DNA from: Candidatus Brachythrix odensensis
GTDB lineage: Bacteria; Chloroflexota; Anaerolineae; J036; Brachytrichaceae
Direction: 5' to 3'
Length of the DNA stretch: 64,000 nt
Assembly (NCBI GenBank): GCA_016714465.1
Contig: JADKDT010000005.1
Span: forward strand, 260,581 to 324,580
Below the pieces are notes generated by a model. That model made no database searches. It had not been told where the DNA came from and worked only from the letters and a program-made list of their open reading frames with translations. Both the position numbers and the translations under genes were made by a program. Shown piece after piece: positions 47,630 to 58,291 of the stretch. Numbering within the stretch: the first letter of the stretch is position 1; each line of letters starts with the position of its first letter.

Positions 47630-48694
47630 ATGTTCAAGTCCACGCGTTTTGTATTAGTGTTTTTGATTTCGGCGGCCCTCGCGTCCGCGACAAACAGCGG
47701 GCTGCCCGGAGTGTCGGCATCTTCGCGCGCAGCCACCTCGCCCGTGCCGGGCGCCGCGGCGAGCTACTTGGTGTTGTCCGGCGCGATCGTGACCAATACC
47801 GGCCCGACCACGATTGCGGGAGATCTGGGCGTCAGTCCAGGTATTGGCGAGCCGCCCATCGTCACCGGATTTCCACCGGCGTGGTCACCGCGGCACGATC
47901 CATATCACCGATGGCCCGCGGCGGACGCGCAGGCAGATAGCACCGCCATGTTCGGCGAGCTCGATCAAGCCTGCGATGTCTCCTATCCTGCTGTGCAGGA
48001 CCTGACCCTGGTTTCGCCCTTGGTGCCTGGGGTCTACTGCGCGGCTGGCTCCTTTGCGCTGAGCGGGCCACTTGTCCTCACGGGAGAGGGCGTGTGGATT
48101 TTCAAGTCCGCCTCGACCCTTATTGCGGCACCGGGTTCATCCATCACGGGTGGCGACCCCTGCAATGTGTGGTGGCGCGTCACCAGTTCCGCGGATTTTG
48201 GCGCCAACTCGTCGATCGTGGGGAGTGTCCTTGCGCTCACGTCGATCTCGCTGAAGACCGGCGCGACACTGAATGGGCGGGCCATGGCCCAAACGGGCGA
48301 GGTTACGCTCGACTCCAACGCCATTTCGCTCGTCTGCAACACGCCAACGGCAGTTGAGTTGTTGTCCTTCACGGGAACCCAATTCGGACATAGCGTGGCG
48401 CTGGACTGGGAAACCGCCCAGGAAGTGGACAACTACGGTTTCAACCTGTATCGCGCATCGGTTGACGACTTCGGGCAGGCGGTCTTGATCCACTTTGAAC
48501 CGTCTTCCATCGCGGGCGGCACCGGCTCCGGCGCAACCTATCACTACGTTGACACACCCCCAGGGCCGGGCGCATGGCGGTATTGGCTGGTCGACCTCGA
48601 CACCCATGGCGCGGAAACGCGCTACGCGCAATCGGCCGCCATCGTCATGCCGATGTTCTTCCCGATCTATCTGCCACTGATCGGGAGGGCATGA
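47630..48694 (+). CDS. DUF3494 ice-binding-type secreted protein
   Basis: 354 aa. Signal peptide MFKSTRFVLVFLISAALASA, then the ice-binding-like fold: LVLSGAIVTNTGPTTIAGDLG, LVPGVYCAAGSFALSG, WIFKSASTLI and SIVGSVLALTSISLKTGAT. The stretch FPPAWSPRHDPYHRWPAADA (about 47870-47925) is off-family: other frames there read GVVTA and TIHITDG, so three one-base losses may have restored the frame. The C-terminal third is a fibronectin-like module (VELLSFTGTQFGHSVALDWE) ending PIYLPLIGRA. SD AGGAAC upstream. Confidence 0.85.
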   Translation: MFKSTRFVLVFLISAALASATNSGLPGVSASSRAATSPVPGAAASYLVLSGAIVTNTGPTTIAGDLGVSPGIGEPPIVTGFPPAWSPRHDPYHRWPAADAQADSTAMFGELDQACDVSYPAVQDLTLVSPLVPGVYCAAGSFALSGPLVLTGEGVWIFKSASTLIAAPGSSITGGDPCNVWWRVTSSADFGANSSIVGSVLALTSISLKTGATLNGRAMAQTGEVTLDSNAISLVCNTPTAVELLSFTGTQFGHSVALDWETAQEVDNYGFNLYRASVDDFGQAVLIHFEPSSIAGGTGSGATYHYVDTPPGPGAWRYWLVDLDTHGAETRYAQSAAIVMPMFFPIYLPLIGRA

Positions 48695-48701
48695 GGATTT
48701 C

Positions 48702-49166
48702 ATGAATCGCAAAACGTTCGCTTCCCTCTCCTTCAGCCTGTTGCTGGCTCTGTTCGTCATCGGCTCGCTGCCGCTCTCCGCGTCTGGCGCCCCAAATGCG
48801 CCCGTTGGCATTACCGAAACGCCCGTGGCAACGGAAACGTCGACAGTCGCGCCAACGAACACGCCGATGCCGACGCAAACGCCGACAAACGCGCCGACGC
48901 AAACGCCGACGAACGCGCCGACGAACACGCCGATGCCGACGCAGGCGCCGGGAAATACCCCGGTCCCGGCGACGCCCACGCCCACCCTGACGCCGGCAAG
49001 CACACCAACCGCGACGCGCGTCCTTGTGCTGCCAGTCGCGGGTGGCCCGGCCGAACCAGGTGACCCCTTGCGTTGGGTGCCCGAGGTGTTTGCGTTGATC
49101 CTTGGCGGTCTGGCCGCGCTGGCGATCGGATCGGATCCACACGCGAACCCCACCCCGCGGAAATAG
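48702..49166 (+). CDS. secreted Thr/Pro-rich protein with LPVAG sorting-like tail
   Basis: 154 aa. Signal peptide MNRKTFASLSFSLLLALFVI, then repeats of NTPMPTQTPTNAP type (residues 45-100), an extended wall-spanning stalk. The C terminus holds LPVAGG, a hydrophobic helix (VFALILGGLAALAIG) and a short tail, close to an LPxTG sortase signal with Ala for Thr. SD GAGGA upstream. No sortase gene is in this window. Confidence 0.75.
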   Translation: MNRKTFASLSFSLLLALFVIGSLPLSASGAPNAPVGITETPVATETSTVAPTNTPMPTQTPTNAPTQTPTNAPTNTPMPTQAPGNTPVPATPTPTLTPASTPTATRVLVLPVAGGPAEPGDPLRWVPEVFALILGGLAALAIGSDPHANPTPRK

Positions 49167-49172
49167 GCTGTC

Positions 49173-52063
49173 TTGTTGAAAGGCAGGTGTTTCGCGATCG
49201 TGCTGGGCATCATCCTGGCGTCAGGAAGAGGCGTTGACCTGGCAAATGCAGCGTCGCCGTCTTCCCATCCCCCGAAAACCCACCCTTCGGGGGATGCGGC
49301 TGCGGAGGGCATGAACCTGGAATGGCGCGCGACGCTCCCCGAGCTGACCCGCCAGGCGGACGGCGCGCTGAATGCGCATATCCCTGGTTATGCCCAAAGC
49401 GACGCGCCCGGCCTGCCGCAATTGCCGATCACGACGACGTTGGTGGTCCTGCCGGCTGGCGCGCACCCCACCCTGGAAGTCGTCCAGATCGAAGAAAGCG
49501 ACCTGCCCCTGACCGGCGCCCTGCGCCGCTCGCCCCGTCCGGCGGGGGTGTTGCGCACCGCGGACGGCGACATCATCGGCGGGGCCTATGCCGACGACGG
49601 GGAGACGGCCTGTTCCGAGGTGGAGGGTTGCCCCAACCCATTTGATTCGCCGCTGACGCTCACTCCGCTCGGACTGGTGCGCGGCGTGTCGCTCGCCCGG
49701 CTTACCTTTGCGCCCGTTCGGCCGTTGGCCGGCATGTTGCGGGTCACCACCTATCTCCGCGTCTTTGTGCGATTCAATGTCGCGGGCGGCGCGACTGCGG
49801 CCCCAATTGCTTCGGAGTCCGCCCCGGCCGATCCACTTCTCGCAGTCCTCAAGCGCTCGGTGATCAATCCGGAGCAGGTGAGACCCGCGCCCCTGCCTGC
49901 GGTCGCTATGTCCCGGCCCCAAACCGCGCCCCCACGCGCCCTCGTCTTTGTGAGCCAACCCGGCCTGACCGAATTGACTTATGACAGCCTGGCCGCGATC
50001 GGGTTTCCCCTCGCCGGGGTCGATCCGCATCAGCTGCGCCTCACCCGGGCCGGCGCTGAGATCGCGCTGGAATGGGACGGGAATGCAAACGCAGGCTTTG
50101 AGCCCAGTGAACGCCTGCTGTTCTACGCCGCCCCCCGCTTCAGCCGCTGGACGCGCGAGGATGTCTACGCCCTTTCCGTCGGCGACCTGCCCGGCCTGCG
50201 CATGGTGAGCCGCCCGGCCAATCCGGCGCCGCAACCGCCCGGGACCGCCTGGGTAACTCAAACCTACGAAGTCAACTCTCTCTACACGCCGGTCTGTTTC
50301 TGCGGGCGGCTGCCGCTCGGGCGTGACGGGGATCGCTGGACCTGGGACGATGTGCGCCAGCCCGATCGGGCTCGCCCCGCGTATGCGATCGGCGGCTTGC
50401 CCGCGCTCGATACAAGCCAGGCCGCGACCCTGACCGTGTGGCTGATCAGCTACACAGAGCTCCTGGGAATCGCCCCCGATCATCGGGTCGACGTCGCCCT
50501 CAACGGGCGCGGCCTTGGGCGGATCGAGTGGGATGGCCGGCAGGCCATCACCGCCACTTTCGCCATCACCCCCGGGGTGTTGATCGCCGCCAACAACGCC
50601 CTCAGCCTGACCCTGCCCGGAGTGGGGAGCGTCGTGGAGGGCATGTGGCTCGACGCGTTTACGCTGCGCTACGCGCGCAGCGCCGTCGCGGCCGGGTCCT
50701 CGCTCGCTTTCGCGGGGGATGCCGCGCCGCGCGCCTACACCGTGGGACTGACCGCAACGGCCGGTCTGCGCGGCTATGACGTGAGCAACCCGGACGTTCC
50801 CATCAGCCTGTCCGGGCTGAATGCCGCGCCTATCCTGCTGTCCGATCCCATCAGCGGCGGCGGGCGCAGCTACGCGCTGACCTCGGCCGCCGCGATCCAG
50901 GTCCCGGCCCGCCTGCGGATGGCGGCCGAACTGCAGCCGGCGAGCGGGGCCGACTATGTCGTCGTCGCCCCTGCGGCGTTCACGCCCGCGCTGGCCGAGC
51001 TGATCGCGCTGCGACAGAGCCAGGGTCTGACCGTGGTGGTTGAAGACCTGCAGGCCGTCTACGATGCGTTTGATGGCCGGCCCACCCCCGAGGCGATCCG
51101 GGCCTATCTGAAATCCGCCTACGACACCTGGAATCCGCGCCCGACCTACGTCTTGCTGATGGGCGATGGCAACTATGATCCCAAACGGTATCGGGCCAAC
51201 TCGAAGGAAACGCTGCTCCCGCCGTATCTGGCCGATGTGGATCCGTGGATGGGAGAGACGGCCGCCGACAACCGTTATGCGCTGCTCGACGGCGGCCCGG
51301 ACGTCCTGCCGGATGTTCTGATCGGCCGCCTGCCGGTCAACACGATCACGGAGACGCGCGCCTGGTGGACAAGATCGTCCGTTATGAGAATGCGCCCGAG
51401 CCCGGTGGATGGAACGGGGATGTCGCCTTCGTCGCCGATGATGCCGATGAGGGCGGGCACTTCGCCGCTGATTCTGGCCAGCTTGCGGCAGGACACGTTC
51501 CATCGCCGTTCATCACCCGCACGATCTACTACGCGCCCCCGAACACGACCGTGGTCGACACGCAGCAGGCAATCCTGGCCCGCTGGAACGCCGGCGCGGG
51601 GATGATCCTCTACGCCGGCCACTCATCGGTGCGCCAATGGGCGGCCGAGCGTTTATTCCATCGCGATGACGTGGCCGCGCTGCGCAACGGGCGCAGGTTG
51701 CCCGTTGTGCTCGAGATGACCTGTTTTACGGGCTTCTTTCATGAGCCGAATAACACGACCCTGGACGAAACGCTGGTCCGCGCGGCGGAGGGTGGCGCGG
51801 TCGCGGTCTGGGGCGCGTCTGGCCTCGGGGTCGCGGCCGGCCATCAGCAACTGGCGGAGGGCTTCCTGGCCTCGCTGTACGCGCGCCACGAGGGCACGCT
51901 CGGCGCGGGGACGCTTTCCGGCAAGCTGAAACTGATGGCGAGTGGCTCCAGCGCGTTGGACCTGGTTGACACGTTCAACCTCCTGGGCGATCCCGCCACG
52001 CGTCTGAACGTGACCCTTGCGCCCTGGTCGAATACTAGGTACTTGCCCGCGCTCTGGCGCTAA
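49173..52063 (+). CDS. C25 (gingipain-type) secreted peptidase, one frameshift
   Basis: About 963 aa after correction. N-terminal signal-like helix (CFAIVLGIILASG) from a TTG start that is uncertain; beta-rich prodomain to about 570; then ADYVVVAPAAF, YVLLMGDGNYDP and GETAADNRYA of the C25 catalytic domain. At about 51362 (ACGCGCGCCTGG) the frame slips; the next frame continues LVDKIVRYENAPEP, with catalytic His in LYAGHSSVRQW and Cys in LEMTCFTGFFHEP, and ends RYLPALWR. Without the correction both catalytic residues are lost. Cys-protease role inferred from family. Confidence 0.85.
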
Positions 52064-52098
52064 CTCGCCGGAGGTGGGGCGGGGAGTGAGGGAATCCG

Positions 52099-54568
52099 AT
52101 GAAGCCTTCTACATCTTTGCGCGGAGCCGGCCCTGTCAGCATTGGAGCCTCGCGCCGGGAGGGCCGCGGCGGGGACGGCGCGGCTGAGACATACGGGCCA
52201 ATGCGCCCGAGCACGCAGACCGGGCGCTGGTCCTGCTGCTGAGCCAGTTCAAGAGCCCGCTGGTGCTCATCCTGATCTTCGCTGCCACGATCTCCATCTT
52301 CGTTGGCGAGTACACCGATGCCCTCATCGTCCTGGCGGTTGTGATCGGCAGCACGATGCTTGGTTTCGCCCAGGAATACCGGGCCGGCAACGCGGTTGAG
52401 AAACTCCGCTCGCAGGTCACCCTCAAGGCCAAAGTACTACGGGACGGCGAATCGCGCAGTATTGACGCGGACCAGGTGGTGCCGGGTGACATCGCGCTGC
52501 TCTCTGCCGGCCGTCGGCGGATGGGGTGGTGCTCGACGCCAATGACTTCTTTGTCAACCAGGCCGTCCTGACCGGCGAAACTTTTCCGGTTGAGAAGAGG
52601 GCCGGGCAAGTCGCGGCCAAGGCCAGCCTGGCCGAGCGGGCGAACTGCGTGTTTCGCGGCACCAGCGTCAGCAGCGGCACGGCCCGGGTCCTGATCGCCC
52701 AAACCGGCAAAGGCACTGTGTTCGGCCAGATCGCCCAGCGGTTGAGCCTGCGCCCGCCCGAGACCGAGTTCGAGCGCGGCATCCAGCGCTTTGGCTATCT
52801 GCTCACCCAGGTCATGCTGGTAATGATCATTGTCGTCCTGGCCGTCAACATCTTTCTGTCCAAGCCGCCCATCGATTCGCTGCTCTTTGCCCTCGCGCTC
52901 GCGGTCGGGCTGGCCCCCGAACTGTTGCCGGCCATCATCAGCATCACCCTCGCCCACGGCGCGCAGGCGATGGCCAAGCGCGGCGTCATCGTGCGCCGTC
53001 TGAATGCCATCGAGAACTTTGGCAGCATGGATGTGTTGTGCACCGACAAGACTGGCACTTTGACCGAAGGCGTGGTCCGGCTTGATGGCGCATGTGATCC
53101 CGCGGGCCAGCCCTCCACGGCAGTGTTGAGCCTGGCCTATCTCAACGCCCAGTTCCAGACCGGGCTGACCAACTCGCTCGATGACGCCATCCAGGGCTAC
53201 GCCCAGAAGGCCGGATTGAAGGCTGGCGCCGAGAAGAAGATTGACGAGATCCCCTACGACTTTGTGCGCAAGCGTCTGAGCGTGGTCACGGCCAACGACA
53301 CAGGCGCGCGCACCCTGTCCAAGGGGCGCTGGACAACGTCCTGAGCGTCTGCGATCGCGTGCTGGTGGGAGATGATCTAGTTCCGCTGGACGAGGCGCAA
53401 CGAGCCGGGATTGACAAGCGCTATAGCGACTGGAGCGACAAGGGCTTTCGGGTGCTGGGCGTTGCCCAAAGCGGGCGCGCGACCCGGGCGCGCTCGCCTT
53501 TGCCGGCTTCTGCTCTTCTTGCCCCCCAAGGCCGACGTGCACAGACCATTCTGCCTGGCGAAACGGGGAGTGCGGCTCAAGTCATCACCGGCGACAACCA
53601 AGGTCGCACGGCATGTCGCGGAAGCGGTCAAGCTCCAGATCGACGGTGTGCTGACCGGCAGCGCGCTGAACGACCTCAACGACGAGGCGCTCTGGCATGC
53701 CGCCGAGCGCACAACGATCTTCGCCGAAGTCGACCCCAACCAGAAGGAGCGCATCATCCTCGCCCTGCGCAAGACCGGGCATGTGGTTGGCTACATGGGC
53801 GACGGGATCAACGACGCGCCGGCTCTGCACGCCTCGGATGTTGGGATTTCGGTGGACACAGCTGTCGATGTGGCCAAGGACGCCGCCGACTTCGTGCTGC
53901 TCCGCCAGGACCTCGACATCCTGCGCGAAGGGATTGACGAGGGCCGACGGACCTTCGCCAATACGCTCAAATACATCCTGACCACGATCAGCGCCAACTT
54001 CGGCAACATGTTCAGCATGGCCGGGGCCTCGCTCTTTCTGCCCTTCCTGCCCCTGCTCGCGCCCCAGATTCTGCTCAACAACTTCCTGTCCGACATCCCG
54101 GGCACGGCGATCGCCGGCGACAATGTGGATCCGGAGTGGGTGGCCAAGCCGCGCCGCTGGAATACGAAGTTCATCCGCAACTACATGGTGCTGTTCGGCC
54201 TGGTCAGTTCGATCTTTGATTTCGCGACTTTCGGGGTGTTGCTGTTCATCTTCCGCGCCTCACCGGAGGAGTTCCGCACGGGATGGTTTATCGAGTCGCT
54301 GATGACTGAGCTGGTCATCGCCATGGTCGTCCGCACCCGCCGGGTGTTCTTCCGCAGCCGGCCGGGCACCCTGCTCTGGGTCAGCACCGTGATCGTCATC
54401 GCCATCACCATCCTCCTGCCGTATCTGCCCTTCGCCGGCATCTTCGGCTTCATCCCGTTGCCCGCGCCGCTCATGCTGACCGTGCTTGGGCTGACCGGGC
54501 TGTATGTGCTGGTCACTGAGATCGCCAAGAAGTTCTTCTACGCGCGGATCGAGAACGCGAGCGCGTAA
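52099..54568 (+). pseudogene. MgtA-type P-ATPase, many frameshifts
   Basis: P3B magnesium-transporting ATPase in pieces. Membrane segments start SPLVLILIFAATISIFVGEY, the actuator motif is VLTGETFPVEK, and the phosphorylation motif DKTGTLTEG is at about 53044. GYMGDGINDAPAL and the six-helix C-terminal part are intact to 54568. Frame changes are needed near 52200, 52510, 53326 and at least twice between 53480 and 53600. It is not translatable as is. Frame changes alternate with well-conserved blocks, which looks recent or artefactual. Confidence 0.85.
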
Positions 54569-54578
54569 TGGGCCCGTC

Positions 54579-54598
54579 ATCCCGGCGGAAGCCGGGAT
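54579..54598. repeat. short hairpin, REP-like
   Basis: ATCCCGGC-GGAA-GCCGGGAT. The flanks GTC and CCAT make it resemble the common bacterial ATTCCC/GGGAAT-type dispersed repeats. Confidence 0.65.
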
Positions 54599-54631
54599 CC
54601 ATACCGCGGGACGCGATAATGTCATACACTC

Positions 54632-55132
54632 ATGAACGACTCCGACCTCAATCACCTCCGAACCGCCATTCAAGTGGCCTGGCGCGCCCGCGAACATGGC
54701 AACCATCCGTTTGGCGCCCTGCTCGTCGACGAGAATAACCAGATCTTGATGCGGGCCGAGAACACGGTGAACACCGCCCGCGACTGCACCGGCCACGCCG
54801 AGACCAACCTCGTCCGCCTGGCCTCGCAGCGCTACTCGCCCGAACAGCTCGCCCGCTGCACGCTCCACTCGAGCACTGAGCCCTGCGCGATGTGCGCCGG
54901 GGCGATTCATTGGAGCGGGATCGGGCGGGTCGTCTTCGCCCTGAGCGAGCGCGCCCTGTATGACATTGTCGGGCCTTCGCCCGAGCATCTGCTGCTCCCC
55001 TGCCGGGAGGTTTTTGCCCGCAGCCAGCGCCCGATGGAGGTCCTTGGCCCCTGTGCCGTGTTGGACGTCGAAGCCCACGCCGTGCACGCCGGTTTCTGGA
55101 CACAGGCGCCCGCCGCGCCGGATGTTGCCTAA
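54632..55132 (+). CDS. nucleoside/nucleobase deaminase
   Basis: 166 aa cytidine-deaminase-fold enzyme. Zinc motif: HAETN (His and catalytic Glu) and PCAMCAGAIHW (two Cys). The length and GNHPFGALLVDENN start resemble guanine deaminase/TadA-like enzymes. No SD; GATAAT 11 nt upstream suggests a leaderless start. Substrate not determined. Confidence 0.88.
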   Translation: MNDSDLNHLRTAIQVAWRAREHGNHPFGALLVDENNQILMRAENTVNTARDCTGHAETNLVRLASQRYSPEQLARCTLHSSTEPCAMCAGAIHWSGIGRVVFALSERALYDIVGPSPEHLLLPCREVFARSQRPMEVLGPCAVLDVEAHAVHAGFWTQAPAAPDVA

Positions 55133-55181
55133 GTGGGCTACCAGAACCGCTTGGCACCCAACGCGCCGAGCGGCGCGAGTG

Positions 55182-55258
55182 TTCCTGAACCTCGGAGGTG
55201 GGCGCACAGGGCTTCTGGCAGGCGCGACCTGTGTGCGCCCACCTCCGAGGTGCAGGAA
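55182..55258. repeat. 24-bp-arm inverted repeat
   Basis: ACCTCGGAGGTGGGCGCACAGG and its complement (two extra bases on the right) around 17 nt, with extra outer TTCCTG pairing. Between the deaminase and protease genes. Confidence 0.75.
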
Positions 55259-55346
55259 GGTACGATTTGGAGCGCCCCAAGCGCGAGACTCCGATGCTCG
55301 ACGATCAAGAACATCTGGTAACCCCCATAGGACACACGACGAAATC

Positions 55347-56102
55347 ATGCTTTTCGATCCACCGCCCGAGACCCGCTTCGATCTGCGCTTCAGCCTGGCC
55401 GGCATCCCCATCCGGGTGCACCCGCTCTTCTGGATCGTGGCCGTGCTGTTCGGCCTGTCCGGGGGCGGGCTGCTGTATCTGCTGATCTGGGTCGCCGTCA
55501 TCTTTATCTCGATCGTCGTACACGAGCTGGGCCATGCCCTGCTGATGCGCGCGTATGGCCAATCCCCGCGGATCGTGTTGCATGGCGCGGGCGGGGTGGC
55601 CACCTCCGAGCCCGTGCTGTGGGGAAATCGTTGGGCGGGCGTGACACTGCAGCCGCGCCAGCAACTTCTGGTCTCGCTGGCCGGGCCGGGGGCCGGGTTT
55701 GTCCTCGCGGCGCTCGTGCTGGTCCTGGTTGTCGTCGCGGGCGGGTCGGTCACGCTGACCCCGCTGCTGGGCTTCATCCCCTGGCCATCCGCGGCGTTGC
55801 CTTATGGCGGCCTGGTGAACGCGATCGTGTCGTCGTTTCTGTGGGTGAACCTGTTCTGGGGGCTGGTCAATCTCATGCCCGTCTTCCCGCTCGACGGCGG
55901 GCAAGTCTCACGCACGCTGTTCACCCAATTCGATCCGGCCGATGGCCCGCGCAAGTCGCTGTGGGTGTCGATCATCGCTGGGGCCGTTGTGGCTGTGGCG
56001 GGACTGATCTTCCTGCAAAGCACGTATCTGGCGCTCTTGTTCGGCTATCTGGCGTTTCAGAGCTATCAGTCGCTGCGCGGGCGGGCGGGGTTTGGTTTTT
56101 AG
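55347..56102 (+). CDS. M50-family membrane metalloprotease
   Basis: 251 aa site-2-protease-like protein. HELGH in SIVVHELGHALLMRAYG is the zinc site and NLMPVFPLDGG carries the Asp ligand; about five hydrophobic helices surround them. There is no PDZ or CBS domain, so it is of the minimal type that may cut membrane-bound regulators. ATG 55347 gives MLFDPPPETRFDLRF; no SD. Confidence 0.9.
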   Translation: MLFDPPPETRFDLRFSLAGIPIRVHPLFWIVAVLFGLSGGGLLYLLIWVAVIFISIVVHELGHALLMRAYGQSPRIVLHGAGGVATSEPVLWGNRWAGVTLQPRQQLLVSLAGPGAGFVLAALVLVLVVVAGGSVTLTPLLGFIPWPSAALPYGGLVNAIVSSFLWVNLFWGLVNLMPVFPLDGGQVSRTLFTQFDPADGPRKSLWVSIIAGAVVAVAGLIFLQSTYLALLFGYLAFQSYQSLRGRAGFGF

Positions 56103-56145
56103 TGGCGGGTAGTCGGCATCGGGGTCTACCCGCCACGGGGGTTGA

Positions 56146-56775
56146 ATGAATACACGGAATATCTTCGCGGCTTTGCCGCTCATCGCCGGGCTGGCCTTAT
56201 CGAGTTGCGGGGTCGCCCCGCCGCGGCCCCAATCCCTTCGCGGCGGGTCCGAACGGCGGGTCCTGGGTGTCGAGAGGGCGCCCCAGGCCTCGGAGCCGGC
56301 CCCGGCCCCCCCGGCCCGGGGGGGGGGCCGCGGCCCGGGGGGGGCCACGGGGGCGCGCGGGCGGGGCGGGCCGGGCCGCGCCCCCCGGCGGGGCGCGGGG
56401 CCCGCGCGGGGCCCGGGGGCCGGCCCCCGGCCGGGCGGGGGGGCGGCCCGCCGGCGGCGCGGGGGGGGCCGGGGGCCCCCGGCGGGGGCGGGCGGGGGGG
56501 GGCCGGGGGGGGCCCGGCCGGGGCCGATTTTGGCGGGGTGCCCGGCTCGGCGCGCTCGGCCCAGGCTGCAACAGCTACACTGCCATCGAAGGGGCCGGCC
56601 AGAAACCCACGCCGGGCCGGGCCGCCCCCCCCCCCCCGCCGGCGCCGAACCGGCCGGGGAATGGAGCACCAGACCCAGTTCCTGAAGGCGCTCCAGGCGG
56701 CCCAACTTACCGCATCGACGCAGACAAGCTCGAGATCCGGACCGCGGATGGCGCGCTGGCCGCCAGCCTCGCCGG
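56146..56775 (+). pseudogene. META-domain lipoprotein interrupted by G/C-rich insert
   Basis: Starts MNTRNIFAALPLIAGLALSS with a lipobox Cys at SSC. After about 45 residues the sequence turns to G/C homopolymers (56305-56545). Beyond it, pieces of a META (HslJ-like) domain return in different frames: GCNSYTAIEG, MEHQTQFLKALQAA and TYRIDADKLEIRTADGALAA. So one lipoprotein gene has been damaged by the same kind of artefact as at 29.4 kb. Confidence 0.65.
56305..56545. other. G/C homopolymer patch, probable artefact
   Basis: Long alternating runs of G and C with almost no A or T, inside a recognisable gene. Further runs occur at 56624-56640, 56980-56990 and 57158-57171. Confidence 0.75.
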
Positions 56776-56779
56776 CGGG

Positions 56780-57230
56780 CACCCCGGGCGGTCACCTCGC
56801 CGACTGGGCGCCGCAGCCGGCCGCCTCGATCCGCGGATTGCTTGCCAACGTTGAATTGGCGGTCGGGGCAGCGGGCAGGCACGCCGCACCCCAAGGACGG
56901 CCTGCGAGGACCTGCCGCGCCCGGAGCGGCGGGCAAGGGCCGGGGCGAGCGCGGGAAAACGCAGGCCCGGGGGGACGCGGGGGGGGGGGCGCGGAAGATG
57001 CGGCTATAACGCTGATCGTCAACACGGGCGGCAGCGGCACATTCACCTCGCTTGCGCTCGTGATCAATGACAAAGGTCTGCCCAGGGTCTCGCCGCTGGT
57101 TGCGGCCGGACGCCGCATCCCGTCAGTCACTCGCGATTCAGAACGGCACGGTGACGGTCCCCCCCCCCCCGCCCAAACCGGAAGAGGCGCGTCGCCGCCC
57201 GCACGGTCGAAGTCGCAGGTGTTCACCTGA
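56780..57230 (+). other. damaged secreted-protein remains
   Basis: Frame pieces LIVNTGGSGTFTSLALVIND (57015-57070) and SLAIQNGTVTV (57130-57160) look like parts of one extracytoplasmic protein in two frames, split by G and C runs. No start or stop can be set. Confidence 0.4.
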
Positions 57231-57306
57231 GGGCGGCGCGCTGGTTCCGTCGAAATAGCAAACCAGTTAACCGGTTTGCATTGACTTGATAGGAGAATAC
57301 GGACCC

Positions 57307-58141
57307 ATGCCAAATGCCACGCCTGACCTCGCCTATATCTGCGCGACCTGCGGCACCCAGTTCCCGCCCTCACCACCCGCCCGCCGCCTGCCCGATCTGC
57401 GACGACGAGCGGCAATACGTGGGCGCGGCCGGGCAGACCTGGACGACGCTCGACAAGCTTAGGCGGACGCACCGGAACATGTTTCAGCGCCTGGAACCGG
57501 ATCTGTATGGGATCGGCAGCGCGCCCCAATTTGCGATCGGCCAGCGCGCCCTGCTGATCCGAACCCCGCACGGCAACGTGCTGTGGGATTGCATCAGCCT
57601 GCTGGATGACGCGACCATCGACATCATCACCGCCCTGGGCGGCCTGCAGGCGATTGCGATTTCGCATCCGCACTTCTACACGACGATGCTCGAGTGGGCG
57701 CGGGTCTTCAACGTCCCGGTGCATCTGCATGCCGCCAATCGGGCATGGGTGATGCGGACGGATCCGGCGATTCGGTTCTGGGAGGGCGAGACCCACGATC
57801 TGCTCCCCGGCCTCCGTCTGACCCGGCTGGGCGGCCATTTTGCGGGGAGCACTGTCCTCACCTGGGACGCCGGCGCGGACGGGCGCGGCGCGCTGCTGAG
57901 CGGGGATATGCCGCAAGTCGTCGCCGATCGGCGCTACGTCAGCTTTATGCGCAGCTATCCGAATCTGATCCCGCTGCCGGCGACCGAGGTGGCCCGCATT
58001 GCGGGCGTCCTGGCCGGGCTGCGCTTCGATCGGATCTACGCCGGATTTTGGGATGCCCATGTGCGCGAGGACGCCCAGGTGGCGGTGCAGCGCTCTGCCG
58101 CGCGCTATGTGGCCTGGAGCCAGGGTGATGCCGGCGCCTAA
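57307..58141 (+). CDS. MBL-fold hydrolase with N-terminal zinc ribbon, one frameshift
   Basis: About 277 aa after correction. ATG 57307 (SD AGGAGA) gives MPNATPDLAYICATCGTQFP, the first Cys pair of a zinc ribbon. A one-base shift near 57370 leads to PPAACPICDDERQYVGAAG, the second pair. The body is a metallo-beta-lactamase fold: LIRTPHGNVLWDC, AISHPHFYTTM and LLSGDMPQ; His/Asp spacing is partly degenerate compared with HxHxDH. Function unknown. Confidence 0.8.
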
Positions 58142-58188
58142 CCTCTATCCGCCGATTTAGCAGATTCTCGCTGATATGGACATGCGCC

Positions 58189-58235
58189 GCGCTAACAAGG
58201 AAGAAGAATCGGCGGAAATCTGCGTAATCTGCGGA
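58189..58235 (-). repeat. dispersed repeat, copy 2
   Basis: On the minus strand it matches 12298-12343 with few changes (TCCGCAGATTACGCAGATTT versus TCCACAGATTATGCGGATTT). It pairs partly with 58145-58165, giving a local inverted repeat. Confidence 0.75.
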
Positions 58236-58278
58236 TAGATCCCGCAATTCATCGGCGCGGAGATTTGCTGGGCCCATC

Positions 58279-58284
58279 TAGAAT
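58279..58284 (+). promoter_or_regulatory. -10 hexamer, leaderless
   Basis: TAGAAT, 7 nt before ATG 58292, which favours that start over ATG 58283. Confidence 0.55.
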
Positions 58285-58291
58285 GTTCGCG

